Below, piece after piece: positions 1-10,720 of a stretch of DNA of 64,000 nucleotides (position 1 is the first letter of the stretch; every line of letters starts with the position of its first letter). The notes below the pieces were generated by a model. That model had not been told where the DNA came from, did no database searches, and was given only the letters and a program-made list of their open reading frames with translations. Source of the DNA: Marasmius tenuissimus (taxonomy: Eukaryota > Basidiomycota > Agaricomycetes > Agaricales > Marasmiaceae); the NCBI GenBank assembly GCA_029532415.1, contig JAQOTA010000067.1, positions 186,001 through 250,000 of the forward strand, read 5' to 3'. Position numbers and translations under genes: made by a program.

Positions 1-2067
1 CTGATTGTCCATGAAAACTCACGCCAATGCCGAGTTTTCGACTGTAGATCTCCAGCCTCTAGTGCAACTCTGTGACACAGAGAGGATGTCCCCTTGTCAG
101 CCATTCCTTCACGAGCAGTGCAATCAGGCGGAGCTTAATTTAAAGAGAGGCGTACTTTAGTATTGGCATGTATCCTCCAAGCAAGACATCCACATCTCCC
201 GACCGGCGACCCCAGTTGGAATCTATAGCCGCATGGTCAAACTTTAAGAGCTCAGACTGGTAGCTCCAACTTTTGGTTCGTCACAGAACGGGCTTGTATG
301 CGACGAAACTAGAACGACGACCAAAGTTTCTATCAGAAGGTGACCGAGCAATTTGGAAGACAAAGGGAATAGGATGGTAGGGAAGAGAAGTTACGGTGAG
401 GTCGAACTGATGGTCGTACGAAAGCAGGTACAGGCGGAGTCTGAATCATGACGTTCTCCAATTTGGGCTATGTGGGCGCTTTTTTGTTGGCTTTTAACCC
501 CCACTCGACATCAAGACCCTCTTCAGTTTCTCTCAGGCGATCGCTAACCGGGTATCTTAGCCAAACTTTAGTCCCGGGCCGACGAAACCAGAACTGGAAC
601 GAAACCTCTCAAGGCCCGATGCTTATTAACGCAGGAAACGCCGTAGTGAAACCACCATTTGTCTCGGCTTGAATATTCTCTCTCGATGATTAAAAATATC
701 TGTAGCTCCCCCTTCAGCGTCGGTTCCCACTCGTTCCCCCCGATAGTTTGGCACAATATCTGGGCTCTTGTTGTGAGCCCTCAATGAGCACCTTTTTTCA
801 TGCGATTATTGGGAGACGAAAGCTACATTTTCCACTATCGGGAGAAACCAGATCAACCACTTGAGAGACAGTTCCTCGGATCGAAAGTCTCGAGTCTTGG
901 ACTCTTGATACACCAAAACCACGATTTTAGCACGAGCAATCGGCGTTTCAGAACTCATAAAGTTTGGGAGTGAAGTCCCAGTGTTGGTCGTACTCATAGG
1001 GACGATCTTCGTAAGTCTTCACACAAATTTCTCCTCCCAACAACCAAATTCTTTTTTTGGGGTCTCAGTAGGCTCCCCAACACGTCACCATGGTAGGACT
1101 ATGAACACAGTTCATTGCTCTGACTCTCGAGTTGATCTGAAGGAGCAGGGATCGAAATCTTCCAAATCAGCGGTCAGCGAGCTTTTCCGTGGCTCCGATT
1201 TCCCGTGGAACGGCGTACCGAGGTATTACTGGACGCATCTCTGATCCAGCCCCAAAGTAGTTGAATATCCACACTGACTTCATTATCTACCCTTGCTCAA
1301 ACCTCTCGTTGTTCGTCTCTGGTTTTTGCTCATCATGTCACGCAGCACATTAACCATTGGTTTCTTACCCTTCGAACATCTCATCGGACAAGATAAAGGT
1401 ATAACGCCCAGAGACAAATGAGGTTATGTGGGTCCTATGAATCCGAGAGAAGGCAAACATACACCTCCGAGACAGATGGTGAGGTAAGTCGGTCCTACTT
1501 CATGCTCGTCAGAAAAAACCCTCTCAGGGTGATCAAAGCGTATCATCACAGGTACTTCCCGTCGAAGAAACCGGCAAAGGATCTTGAATGTTCATTTGGG
1601 GTATCAGCTCGTCTTTTGACTCTTACTGGACACCAATCACACGCTGTCATCACAAGCTGTATTTCTCCCTGAAGGTCAATTTAGCTGAGGACCACTTGAA
1701 GTCTTCGATCCAATCTTATGGATTCGAGGATGACTCCGTTGGGAATACCCCTTGACAGACAAGCAAGGGAGCTATCAATGTATCAAAGTTATCATTGATA
1801 GAATCAAGTGCTGCTCATCTTTCCCCCATTACCGCCACTCTGGTATCTCGCTCACAGCACGATGGCGCTGGCGTTAGCTCACCAGCTACGATCTCCCGTC
1901 TCTAGCGCCCCGGAGGTTATGATTTCGTGGGTATTCGCTGTTTGCTCACTTTTAATTCTGTTCTATTCATATGTTTGGTTGATGTGGCGGCTCGCTCATA
2001 TCAGCCGCCGGCACAACAGCAGGAAGACCTCTGTCTATTTGTGACAGTCATGTGAGCTCAATGACTT
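1..2067. repeat. Type I upstream flank of array unit A
   Basis: This stretch has no convincing gene. It is duplicated upstream of the copies at 36820 (from about 33940) and 62781 (from about 60575). The first bases of the window match 60580 onward, so the window begins inside a repeat unit. Short reading frames occur on both strands but their frames are not conserved between the three copies. A few - strand pieces look membrane-like and may be decayed exons of a neighbouring gene; this is uncertain. Confidence 0.7.
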
Positions 2068-2237
2068 TGTCGTATTGGTGGACATAACGAGGTCTGAAAC
2101 AGCATGTAGAACACGAGGCTCTGTTCCCAGCCTCACATATACAGCTAGTGTGCGAGCGACAGAAGGACGTTCTTCCCTTCCCCTCACCATCACAAGTTGA
2201 CCAGCAATCCCCTCATTTTCCCTTCTATTCTTTGTGG
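2068..2237 (+). promoter_or_regulatory. Conserved proximal promoter of family copy A
   Basis: An inverted CCAAT box (ATTGG at 2074-2078) lies about 160 bp before the ATG, inside a block reading TATTGGTGG then CATAACGAGG. A TATA-like CATATAC follows at 2136-2142, then a pyrimidine-rich stretch runs up to the ATG. The ATTGG block recurs before every copy (27553, 36661, 46444, 53732, 62617), and the CATATA element recurs at 46506 and 53793. Conservation between otherwise diverged flanks suggests a functional core promoter. Box identities are inferred from sequence alone. Confidence 0.5.
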
Positions 2238-4569
2238 ATGGCGATGGTCAATGTCTTTACTGACACCAAAGACGTCCAGATTGGCCATAATGCAATGTTC
2301 CAAAGTGTAGGCGGCAATTTGACGACAACGACAACGACGAATACATATTACAATGATCGAGGGGATACAGTTGTATTGGTGCGTGGGAGCCCTATACTGA
2401 TTACCAACATTCTGACTGGAGCATAGTACGGGAATATGTTCAGAAAGATACTCATGGGTGACATCATTGTGCGAAGGGATGTCTCTTCGCAGGTCCTGGA
2501 AGTGGTCGTGGAAAATAAACATCGAGAATCAGATTGTGGGGAATCACAACAACGGTCCAAAGTGATGAGAGTCAGGAAAACTACGCAACATGTCGAGGTA
2601 ATGGGACTACCAGGAAATTTTACAAGCATAGCAATTGAGGGATTGGACATGACTCAAGAGGGTCTTGAGATTGTAAGCACACTTCACGGGAGTCTGGGTC
2701 AGTATCTCATGGGCCATCGCAGATATCAGAGAGAGTATGTAGGGAGCTGGCATCTCGGCGGTTTGTTCATATACATGCTCCAGGAGTGGTCTACTAATTT
2801 GATCTCAGGTCGCCGCTATTCCCCCAGCTGGTAGGAATAGGCCAGTCCAAGCACCCGACGTGGATTGTGCATGACGGTAGGGGTTTTTGGTTGGTGGTTT
2901 TATCTGTGGACACTGATGATTACATCGAAGAGCTGGCGAACGGGTTGGAATTCAGCAATGAAATGTGGGCTGAGAGTCGAGTTGTATTCTACTACCTTTG
3001 GTATACACAGGTATGTCTACCTTTTTGGCATCCCACATCGGCTGATGATGTTTTTAGAACACCTCATTTCATGCTTTGAGTGCAGACAAGAGTCTAACAA
3101 TACCCGTGAGTGGTTTATTTATAGAATTTACTTCTCTGATAGATGAGGGACAGGTTTTGGGCAAGCCAGGTCTTTGGAATTTCAACCTCAAAACCCACAC
3201 TTGGCAATACGACATCCCATCCATCTCCCTCTCCCCACTGAACATCGACCTATCTCTTGGACCAATCACCTATCCACCAACCCCACTTCGCCACGAAACA
3301 CCTCCCCAACTCGACCCCACCGAGATCGTCGGCTATATTGAAAACCAACTCGGCGACTTTTTGCATGTGATTGCGTCATTTGGGGCGACGAGGCACGTCG
3401 AAGATCTTTCAGCTTTCGCACGTCATGGCCTTCTGACCTTCGGGGCTGTTGTCGACCGAAACCAACCCGAAATCGTCGCCCACATCCCCTCCACTCCTTC
3501 CCCTCAATGGTGTTTTAACAACCACAGCGCCGGTTTTAAAGCCACCTACTCCACTTCCGGTATGTTAACCTGCCCAATCCATCTTTCGTGTGCTCACTCG
3601 TGTAGTACCATTTCGTGTGAATTTCTGCTCTGACCAGCCGGCGGTGAAGGTGAACCTTCACTTCTCCTGGCGCTTTCCGGATCCACTTCAACAACGTACT
3701 GCCTGCCTCGCCCAGTCTTTTCCGTTTGCTGGTAGTTGTGATAATTCTCGGAACGACCTTGGCGAGTCCCCCTCCATTCCTCGCCAATGTCCTGCTGATC
3801 TCTATCTTCCCTCAGTGTTCATTGACGAGGTTCGACTGTCTCTTGTTGGCAAAATCCCCAATAACTCCACATCCTCGACCCCCATTTATCTTTTTGTCCC
3901 TCCGATTCCTATAGAACATAGCAACAGCATATACTCCTTACACTATCCCCTTGTCTGCCCACTTTTTTACTGGTCCCTCGACCCGAATGGAGAACATGCG
4001 ATATCCGAGGAGGATTGGGAGATGAACGGGATTCCCAGGCTTGAGGTTCTGTCTTGGATTGGCGCGTCGTGGAACAATGGGCATTACTGGGCAGTAGCAG
4101 AGTATTTACAAGCACAGAACTACGACTTGGATGGTAGAAAATATGCAGCAGAACATCGATATCCTGTGCTGATACCAGGTGAGTTGCAGCTCTGGTTTGT
4201 GTTTTGGGACTTTCTCCGGTATATACTTACTCCTGAGATTCTAGGTGATCCTTTTGACGTGAGGTTTTGTAACTGGAACGAGTCGGAAACAGGTGAAGAC
4301 TGGAGTGATACCAGCTCGGAAGGTGAGCAGTCAATGACATCAGAGACTCTGGCAACTCATGCCGCCTTATAGACACTCAATATAGCGATCTGCCCCCCTC
4401 CGAAATTTCTCGAGCCACAGTTACGCGAAGCGGGAAGGCCCGGATGCTGAAATACACTCAGAAAATATCCAGGGTATTTCGGCGAATTACACGAAGATCT
4501 AAAGCAAGTCCTGCAGCATTGGCTGAGGTACCGTCGATACAGAGAACCCGGAAGGACAAGAGAATGTAG
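2238..4569 (+). CDS. Array family protein, copy A (intact, 622 aa)
   Basis: Hand-spliced model with exons 2238-2378, 2427-2672, 2723-2760, 2809-2876, 2931-3010, 3058-3559, 3606-3761, 3816-4178, 4245-4322 and 4373-4569. All phases agree and there is no internal stop. Intron 7 (3762-3815) is GC-AG with donor GCGAGT; the others are GT-AG. The N-terminus (residues 1-47) has motif QIGHNA, a GGNL turn and a Thr/Asn run. Residues about 48-190 resemble a kinase N-lobe: MGDI strand, an alpha-C-like ISERVCREL helix, then QLVGIGQSK and IVHDELANG where beta-4, beta-5 and the hinge would be. No usual beta-3 lysine is seen. Exons 6-8 hold conserved motifs NLKTHTWQYD, FARHGLLTFGAVVDR, YLFVPP, FYWSLDPNG and EEDWE. 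Exon 10 is a basic tail. I know of similar expanded mushroom families of unknown function. No signal peptide is visible. Confidence 0.75.
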
Positions 4570-6655
4570 TTTTCAATTTGTATCTAATACAACCTCAGTC
4601 ATACTATTCGATTACGTTGCTCCCGACCACAATTTTTTAATACGATTAAACCGAGTGCCATTGTCCGCGATCCAGCTTGAGTGGAATCACCTTCAATCGT
4701 TACCTTGAAGTCATCATTCTCGGAAACAAATGTCCACCCGAATGGTTTTGTCTGTAGCGAGATCCCTGGTAGTACTCAAGGATATCCCATTCGACCGAGG
4801 ACAGTGGTTAAGTAAGCCTCAATTTCGCTTTGGGACCTCTTACTCTAGATGTACACGCTTGCAAACATGGGCATATCCCCACTTCAGCTGAGTCTAATCC
4901 CCAGCTCTTGACTCTTCTACACTTCGAAAGCTTCTCCCGGAAATGAGCTGGCGAGTCTATAGAGTCAGAATATGTTCAAACCGGGAACCTACATGAGAGG
5001 AGTACTTTGAATAAACTTCTTAAGACCCCACTTCCCGGAATAGATATATCGTGCAAGTTCTACCCTGGGGGCGCCTTTGCTGTTCAGCTAGGTATGCTAG
5101 TCGGGCCTACAGAAACACCATGACCGCCAGTTCTTACGGACACAAATGATTGGTTTAGAACTTACCTTTGGTCGAAATTAGCCACCGAAACATCCTGACT
5201 GTTACCACTGGTAAAGTTCGTCGAACGCGAGGATTACCGCCCATTGAACGGGGGAAATTTAATCTCGCCTCAAAAGATCTGGACGATCGATCTCACTCTC
5301 CACAAGTTGGATTTTTGCAGTGACCGTTTTATCTGACGTAGTTGTTAGACATACCCATACGAGCGAAAGCACGGGATATCCGTTGTTCTAACTCAGAACC
5401 TTGAGTTTCCGGCCAATATTGTCACTGATCAACCATGTTGCACCTGATCTCGGCCTTACAAGGGCCCTTTTGACATCGAATCCTACCAGACAGCACATCA
5501 GAGCACGAGAGACAATCAAGGGATATGAGAACTTACCACGAGCAATGAGTCATAGGACTCCCGACCATGCTTGCTCTCCAAATCTTGAACGTGAGCTGTT
5601 GAAATCTTGAGCGGTGACAAAGGGACGATGTAACCCACGACCGACTTACACCTTCAGAGGATTCTCGTTGTTGACAGTGGCACTTTTGTAGTATATCAAC
5701 GCCCTTATCCACCGGGATGAGCCGTGCTGTGCGGGTTCTGGGATACAAAAAACCGGATTGCAGCGGCCGGTAAAAACTTCTGTATAAAAGATTCTCGTCT
5801 GGGAGCACACGTCAGTTTTGTTAAGAGTGATAAATTTGTTAAGATAAATGCTCGCGTAAATAGGACAGAATAAAAACCCTTGATAATTTAGCCCAAGGGC
5901 GTCGAGGTTCTCGAGCGAGACGGTTTGAAAAGGCCGTATGGAAATGTACTAGATTCGCTGCAATGCTGCATCGATTGCCTTGGTGGAGTATGCTTACTGA
6001 GAAGGCAAAGAGTTCCCACTAGTCAACAGTAGAGAACCCCGAGCACCAAAACGCAAAACAGGGTTTCTTCTAGCCACAGCAACTCAGCGGCAACGAGCCT
6101 TTAGGCTTTACCTTCCAACTGGATGAACGAGCGATTCGTCATCGATTTATGTACTAGCTCCGATTTAGTATGCGTGGCTAGTGTAAGTGTTGCGAGTGTT
6201 GTACTCCTTTTTTGGCCGCTTGCAAATCTATCGCTGTCGTTATTGGGAAGACTCCTAAAGTTAATCAGTACTAAGTAGCCAGTTATAAGTCAGTTTCCTC
6301 AGATTTAGGAGAGATGTTTTGCACGTACCTTGAGCACCAAACTAACCTCTCCACTCCTTCTGACTAGCTGATCTATATCTTGTTTCCTTTCACTAAAAGT
6401 GAATGCAGGTGATCGTTCGTACACAATTCACGGCCAAGTTCTGGCATCCCCACAGGTATGTTGTTTCGAGAGGAGGTATGAATATTTCCGGGTAGGGTTG
6501 CGATGCGTCAACTTACTTGAATCGCTCGGCGAGGATACAAGGAAGGTAAATGCCCACCCATAATTCCGCACTCGTGAGACCCGGAAACGACCTCCACGAT
6601 TATTTTTCACCCAGTCTGTAAACATTAACCAGGCGTCAAACAAGCCAACGACGGT
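4570..6655. repeat. Type alpha downstream flank of unit A, with decayed - strand exons
   Basis: The sequence is duplicated after the copies at 27714 (29996 onward), 36820 (37651 onward) and 53885 (56206 onward). Translating the - strand around 5655-6180 gives segments that align in the same order with open - strand sequence in the other units, including one related to the exon at 31412-31651. Here they are damaged. No intact gene is supported. Confidence 0.55.
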
Positions 6656-8000
6656 TGTGGTGAACTTGGTATGCCATCAGCGAGATATTGAGACAGCTAG
6701 CGTCGAGAGGGACTGGTATCCGCATGAAACATCCCGTAGCCACGACAAAGGGGGGACCGAAACGGTAGAGATAGAATGATTGCTGTATTCGGAAGGTATT
6801 GGCGATCACTGTCGGAGTTTCTTATGATGCCATTCTCCAGCAATCCAACTCTGTCTCCTACTCAGTTGAGTCGAACAAGGCAGTAGCAACGACTGAGAGC
6901 TATAGAAAGAAATATACTTACGTGCCCTGCCTTTGCGGATTGTTGTCTTGTGTGACCATGGGCCACGAGCATAGGTGGAGAGAGAAAGAAACCCAAATTG
7001 GTCGCAGGAAGGGCTGACAACGACAGTAAGCCCTAAATATACAAGTACCGTGAATGGGAGACGGTATAACCCACTGACCACAAAAGTGAATCCACAAGCA
7101 ATGAGTATACAGCATAACTAAAGCGTAGGACTGACATCAAAGGCCATCAGTACCTTTGGCCGGCTTTCTTTTGAATAGCTGACAATGGCGAGAACGTAAT
7201 CAAAGAACTCTGTGATAATATCGCACGATACCCTCTCCTTTCGAGGACCTCAGTACTACAGTACTACCCTAAGCGACTCAAATGAAGCTCTATCTTGATC
7301 AATCAAGAACGGAGTACTGCGTGTCGGGAAGGAGAGAAGCGCGTGCAAGCGCCTTTTTATCCCATCGTACACAGAAGGCGAAAGAGCAAGCCATTCGAGA
7401 CAATCTACTGTGGCCAAAGTTTGTTAACAGTCGGAGACGTTCTAACTTCTAGGCCTAGATAAATCAGGATTTAAGTAGCCCACGAGACATGAACAAATAT
7501 CGTATCTAGTGTTACCGGTGAGCCTTATACTTTCTCTAGTCGGATTGTGGGAGGCTCCGATCCCGCCACACCCTTGTTCTCCTTAAACCAAGCCCTCATA
7601 CGAGATAGCAACCCCGACGCCGAGGAAACAAACAAACTGTCGGCAATCCGGTCTACGGCCATTTACCTTTCTTGTGAGAGCCCTAGCCCCCAATATCCAA
7701 ACCTCATCCCGGTGTGATTCTAGCATTTACATTAGTAGCTCGTCGAATTGACTCCCTTCTTCGTCAACCGCACAGGCATTTATTCAGCAGAGCAAGCCAC
7801 CGGGAGCAAATTATGTCAGATACCACTATTTCGAAGCGGACTAGCTCACAGGGAGTACAAAATGCGCCATATATGTTGTCGAAAAAGAGAAACAATGAAG
7901 ACCCCATGAGAGCCATTGTTGTAATAAGTACTTCCATCCAGGTGGTACCGAGCAATGCTGGTTAGCGGGAATAACCACCACCGTGGTAGCTGCCATTTTG
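6656..8000. repeat. Type beta flank, unit A
   Basis: This matches the region after the family gene at 46598: 6905 pairs with 49915, 7350 with 50470 and 7700 with 50800. It also matches the region after the 3' fragment at 13856 (7350 pairs with 15030). The - strand has short hydrophobic stretches that could be relics of a membrane-protein gene, but their frames are not conserved. No gene called. Confidence 0.55.
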
Positions 8001-8949
8001 ATACGACCGATTGTGGACTATGAGTCGTGGAGCTTCGTGTATAATGGTGTTAAAGCGTCGAGCAGAGAGAAAACACCACGTTAGGTTGTAAAATCTCCCA
8101 GAGCGGCTCCAATTTGTATCAACGGTCATGTTCTCGCAGGGTCTCGTTCTAATACCAATGCCTCATGTGTTTTCTGCCCGTATGGGTCGCTTATACTAAT
8201 CTCTTGAGAGAAACAGATATGACAAGTATCTCTGCTCCCACTTCGAGATATTAGCAAAGCAAGGGTGAATCAAAGGGCAGCGGTGATCAAGAATGGCCTG
8301 TCCCTTCTTTGACAGGCGGGTTCATACTATTTGTCTCCGACAAATTGCTGACTGACATCTCCTTATTAACTTGCAAACAACATTCGCGAGAGAACCCGTT
8401 GTCGTATTGTTTTTAGCACTGATAGATGGATTGATACCCGTCCCATCTACTGCACAGGATGGCTAGTCACTGATGATGAATGGATAGGCATGAACATTCA
8501 TCTATCGACCTCTGTCGCCCTGGTATGCAAATATATCTTTCCTCAGCTGAGTTCTACTCAGGAGGTCGGGCTGCCTTGATTATTGGGATTTTCCCAGCCT
8601 TGTGATTTAGCTGACACGAGAGATCGCTGAGCGACGCGAGGATAATCCTGGCTTAGTTAAGTATGGTTCTCAAATTTCTTTTGCTCTTACCAACTGTTCA
8701 CTCTCCTTAATCAATAGTTAGATGGAAAAAGGTCCCTTCTCGCCCCAACTGCTTCAACAAAGTTAAGAACTGGGTAGCCAGTTGTCGAAGAAATCTAACA
8801 CTGCAATAGAAACAGCTGTGGATATTGGTCTCTCAAGCTAGAAACAATGATCAACTCGCGGCAATTATTTGAGAAGGCAGGTCCCTTCAACATGAACCAA
8901 GAACTTCCGCCAGAACGTCGAATGAACGTTGATCAGGATATTGAACTTT
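8001..8949. other. Non-coding or unresolved spacer
   Basis: I see no supported gene, tRNA or transposon end here. An open frame at 8847-9038 (63 codons) has no recognisable relatives and no counterpart in frame in the matching region near 25400. Confidence 0.4.
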
Positions 8950-10175
8950 CTCCGTCTTCGTTCGTGAGTCTTCAACATTGTTCTGGTGTTGGTTGTCATC
9001 AAATTTCACATTGTCCACTCGAGGTCAAGACTCTCTGAGGTACTCTTCGGTCGGCTGCTGGCTACGTAGTCTACCAGTAATCTAGTCCTACGAGACTAAG
9101 AGGGCCCGAGGCCCTTTGGCTTAGGAAACACGCCGGCCATGATTGATCGCCTCTGGCCTCGAGGTGCCACACTCATTGTTCTCTGATCGTGATTCAATTC
9201 CTCGTGTCTGCTAGTTCCTAATTGTTACAAAGCTTTTTCTTCCTGCCTCACGGCGTTCACCGGTTTTTAATTCATGCTCGGCATTTAAGCAACGGGTATC
9301 AAGCTACTTTCTCTCAGGTATCGGCAGACATCCTCAATTTTTGTACTTTTTCCAACCGGGGCTCCCGAATCGATCCGGTACGTGTGGGCCAAACATACAA
9401 ACTCGAATGACGACCTTAATTCTAATCACGATAGCCCGGGAATGCGTCAAGTACGATTGCCTTGACCACCATCATGGTCCGTGAGGATATCCTCGCATCT
9501 TTTCAAACTTATATTCAATACCATTGATATGACACAGAACAGTTGAGCCCTTAAGGTTCTCCGATACGTTGAAGTTATTAGGTTGCCCCATCGCCACAAT
9601 CCCCAACCAATAACGAAGAAAGGATCGACAAGCCGTGCCACGAGATGAGGGAGACCTCTTGTGGACTTCTTTGACTGAAGTTGTATATAGAGCAATTGGC
9701 GGAATCGCATCTCGTACGGTCGAATACCCAGCCCACTTTCCTGTCGATACCTGTCAAAAGCTCTGCAAAAACCGGTAGGTTGCATTCCCTCGGGTTTTGC
9801 CCAGCTTTTTGCGGCTTCTTGATTAAACAGCAGATTGAGGACCGAATAGAACCGTTGGACTGTTATCACACTGAAGTGAGAAGGCCAGGAAAAGGATGGG
9901 TATCATCATGCACGTATTGACCCACACTGCTGAGCCAGATAGTGAGGCGAGTTCGTCTCTACCCTGTACTTGTCTCAATCACAACTCAGATTTCCATGGA
10001 GCGCTCAGAACGGGTGAGTCCCATCGCAGTGACAGGTGAATTGATATAAGTCACTACAAGTTACTCGGAGTATCAGTTCATTTTCTGACTAATAACTATC
10101 ATGACTGGACACCCGCCACGCCCCGTTACCCCGACCTGCCTTTCTCACTGATTCCCACTAGACCCAATGATGAGC
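8950..10175. repeat. Type III upstream flank, truncated unit
   Basis: This is collinear with 25540-27150 upstream of the copy at 27714; for example GGGCCCGAGGCCCTTTG occurs at about 9100 and 26047. The homology stops near 10175, where copia-related sequence begins. About 2.4 kb of the expected unit (promoter and exons 1 to most of 8) is missing between here and 13856. Confidence 0.65.
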
Positions 10176-10237
10176 CAGCATAGTTAAAGTGCACAGTGAG
10201 TATAATGAAGTAAACCTCACATGGGTAATACACAGAG

Positions 10238-10685
10238 TGTTCTTGTAGTCTTGAGATGCTTGAGAAGAGGTGATAATCGAGTAGATTGTCCTAAGGCTTA
10301 AGGCCTTTTGTCCAGTCTTTTATACATAAGTTTCTGGTACATGTAATGAGTATTACACTAACTGAAACTACTACTAGAAGTAGGTATTTGGCCCTAAAGG
10401 CGTAAAAGACATTAGTACTGTGTAAGTACTTCTACCATGAATGGTAGTATGCTTGGTGAGCATAGTCGTGTTTGCCTCATGTATTGAAGGCTCTACTTAT
10501 GCTATTGGATAGCGACTGTCTATAGTGTCATATATGATGAAACTAGATGTACGTAGTAGTGTACGTAGACAGAGACGTAGTACTTGCATGAGGACGCAAG
10601 TGTTCTAGAGGCGTAGCTCTATAAATAGTGTGACGCGTAAACAACACTTCAACAGTGTATCACATGATTTTCATCATGTTCAACA
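10238..10685 (-). repeat. Copia 3' LTR (left edge uncertain)
   Basis: On the - strand the LTR starts TGTTGAACATG directly after a purine-rich tract (GTGAGGGGGAG). The + strand right edge ends GTTCAACA at 10685. The far edge is probably TGTTCTTG at 10238 but could lie nearer 10190. A TATA-like CTATAAATAG is at about 10617. No second LTR is present. Confidence 0.6.
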
Positions 10686-10720
10686 CTCCCCCTCACTAAG
10701 TTCATCATGCGATCATGGAA

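Noticed and set aside
1808..2044. Hydrophobic upstream frame before copy A
   Set aside because: The matching positions upstream of copies D, E and C do not keep this frame, so it is a chance ORF in duplicated promoter DNA.
2436..2834. 132-codon frame as a free-standing gene (also 46790, 54079, 62976)
   Set aside because: It begins inside exon 2 of the family gene and reads through introns 2 and 3; splicing changes the frame into the conserved SPLFPQLVG segment.
3732..3815. GT donor at GGTAGTTGTG for intron 7 of copy A
   Set aside because: It is absent in copies B, D and E, and does not leave the frame needed for VFIDEVRLSLVG, whereas the GC donor works in all copies.
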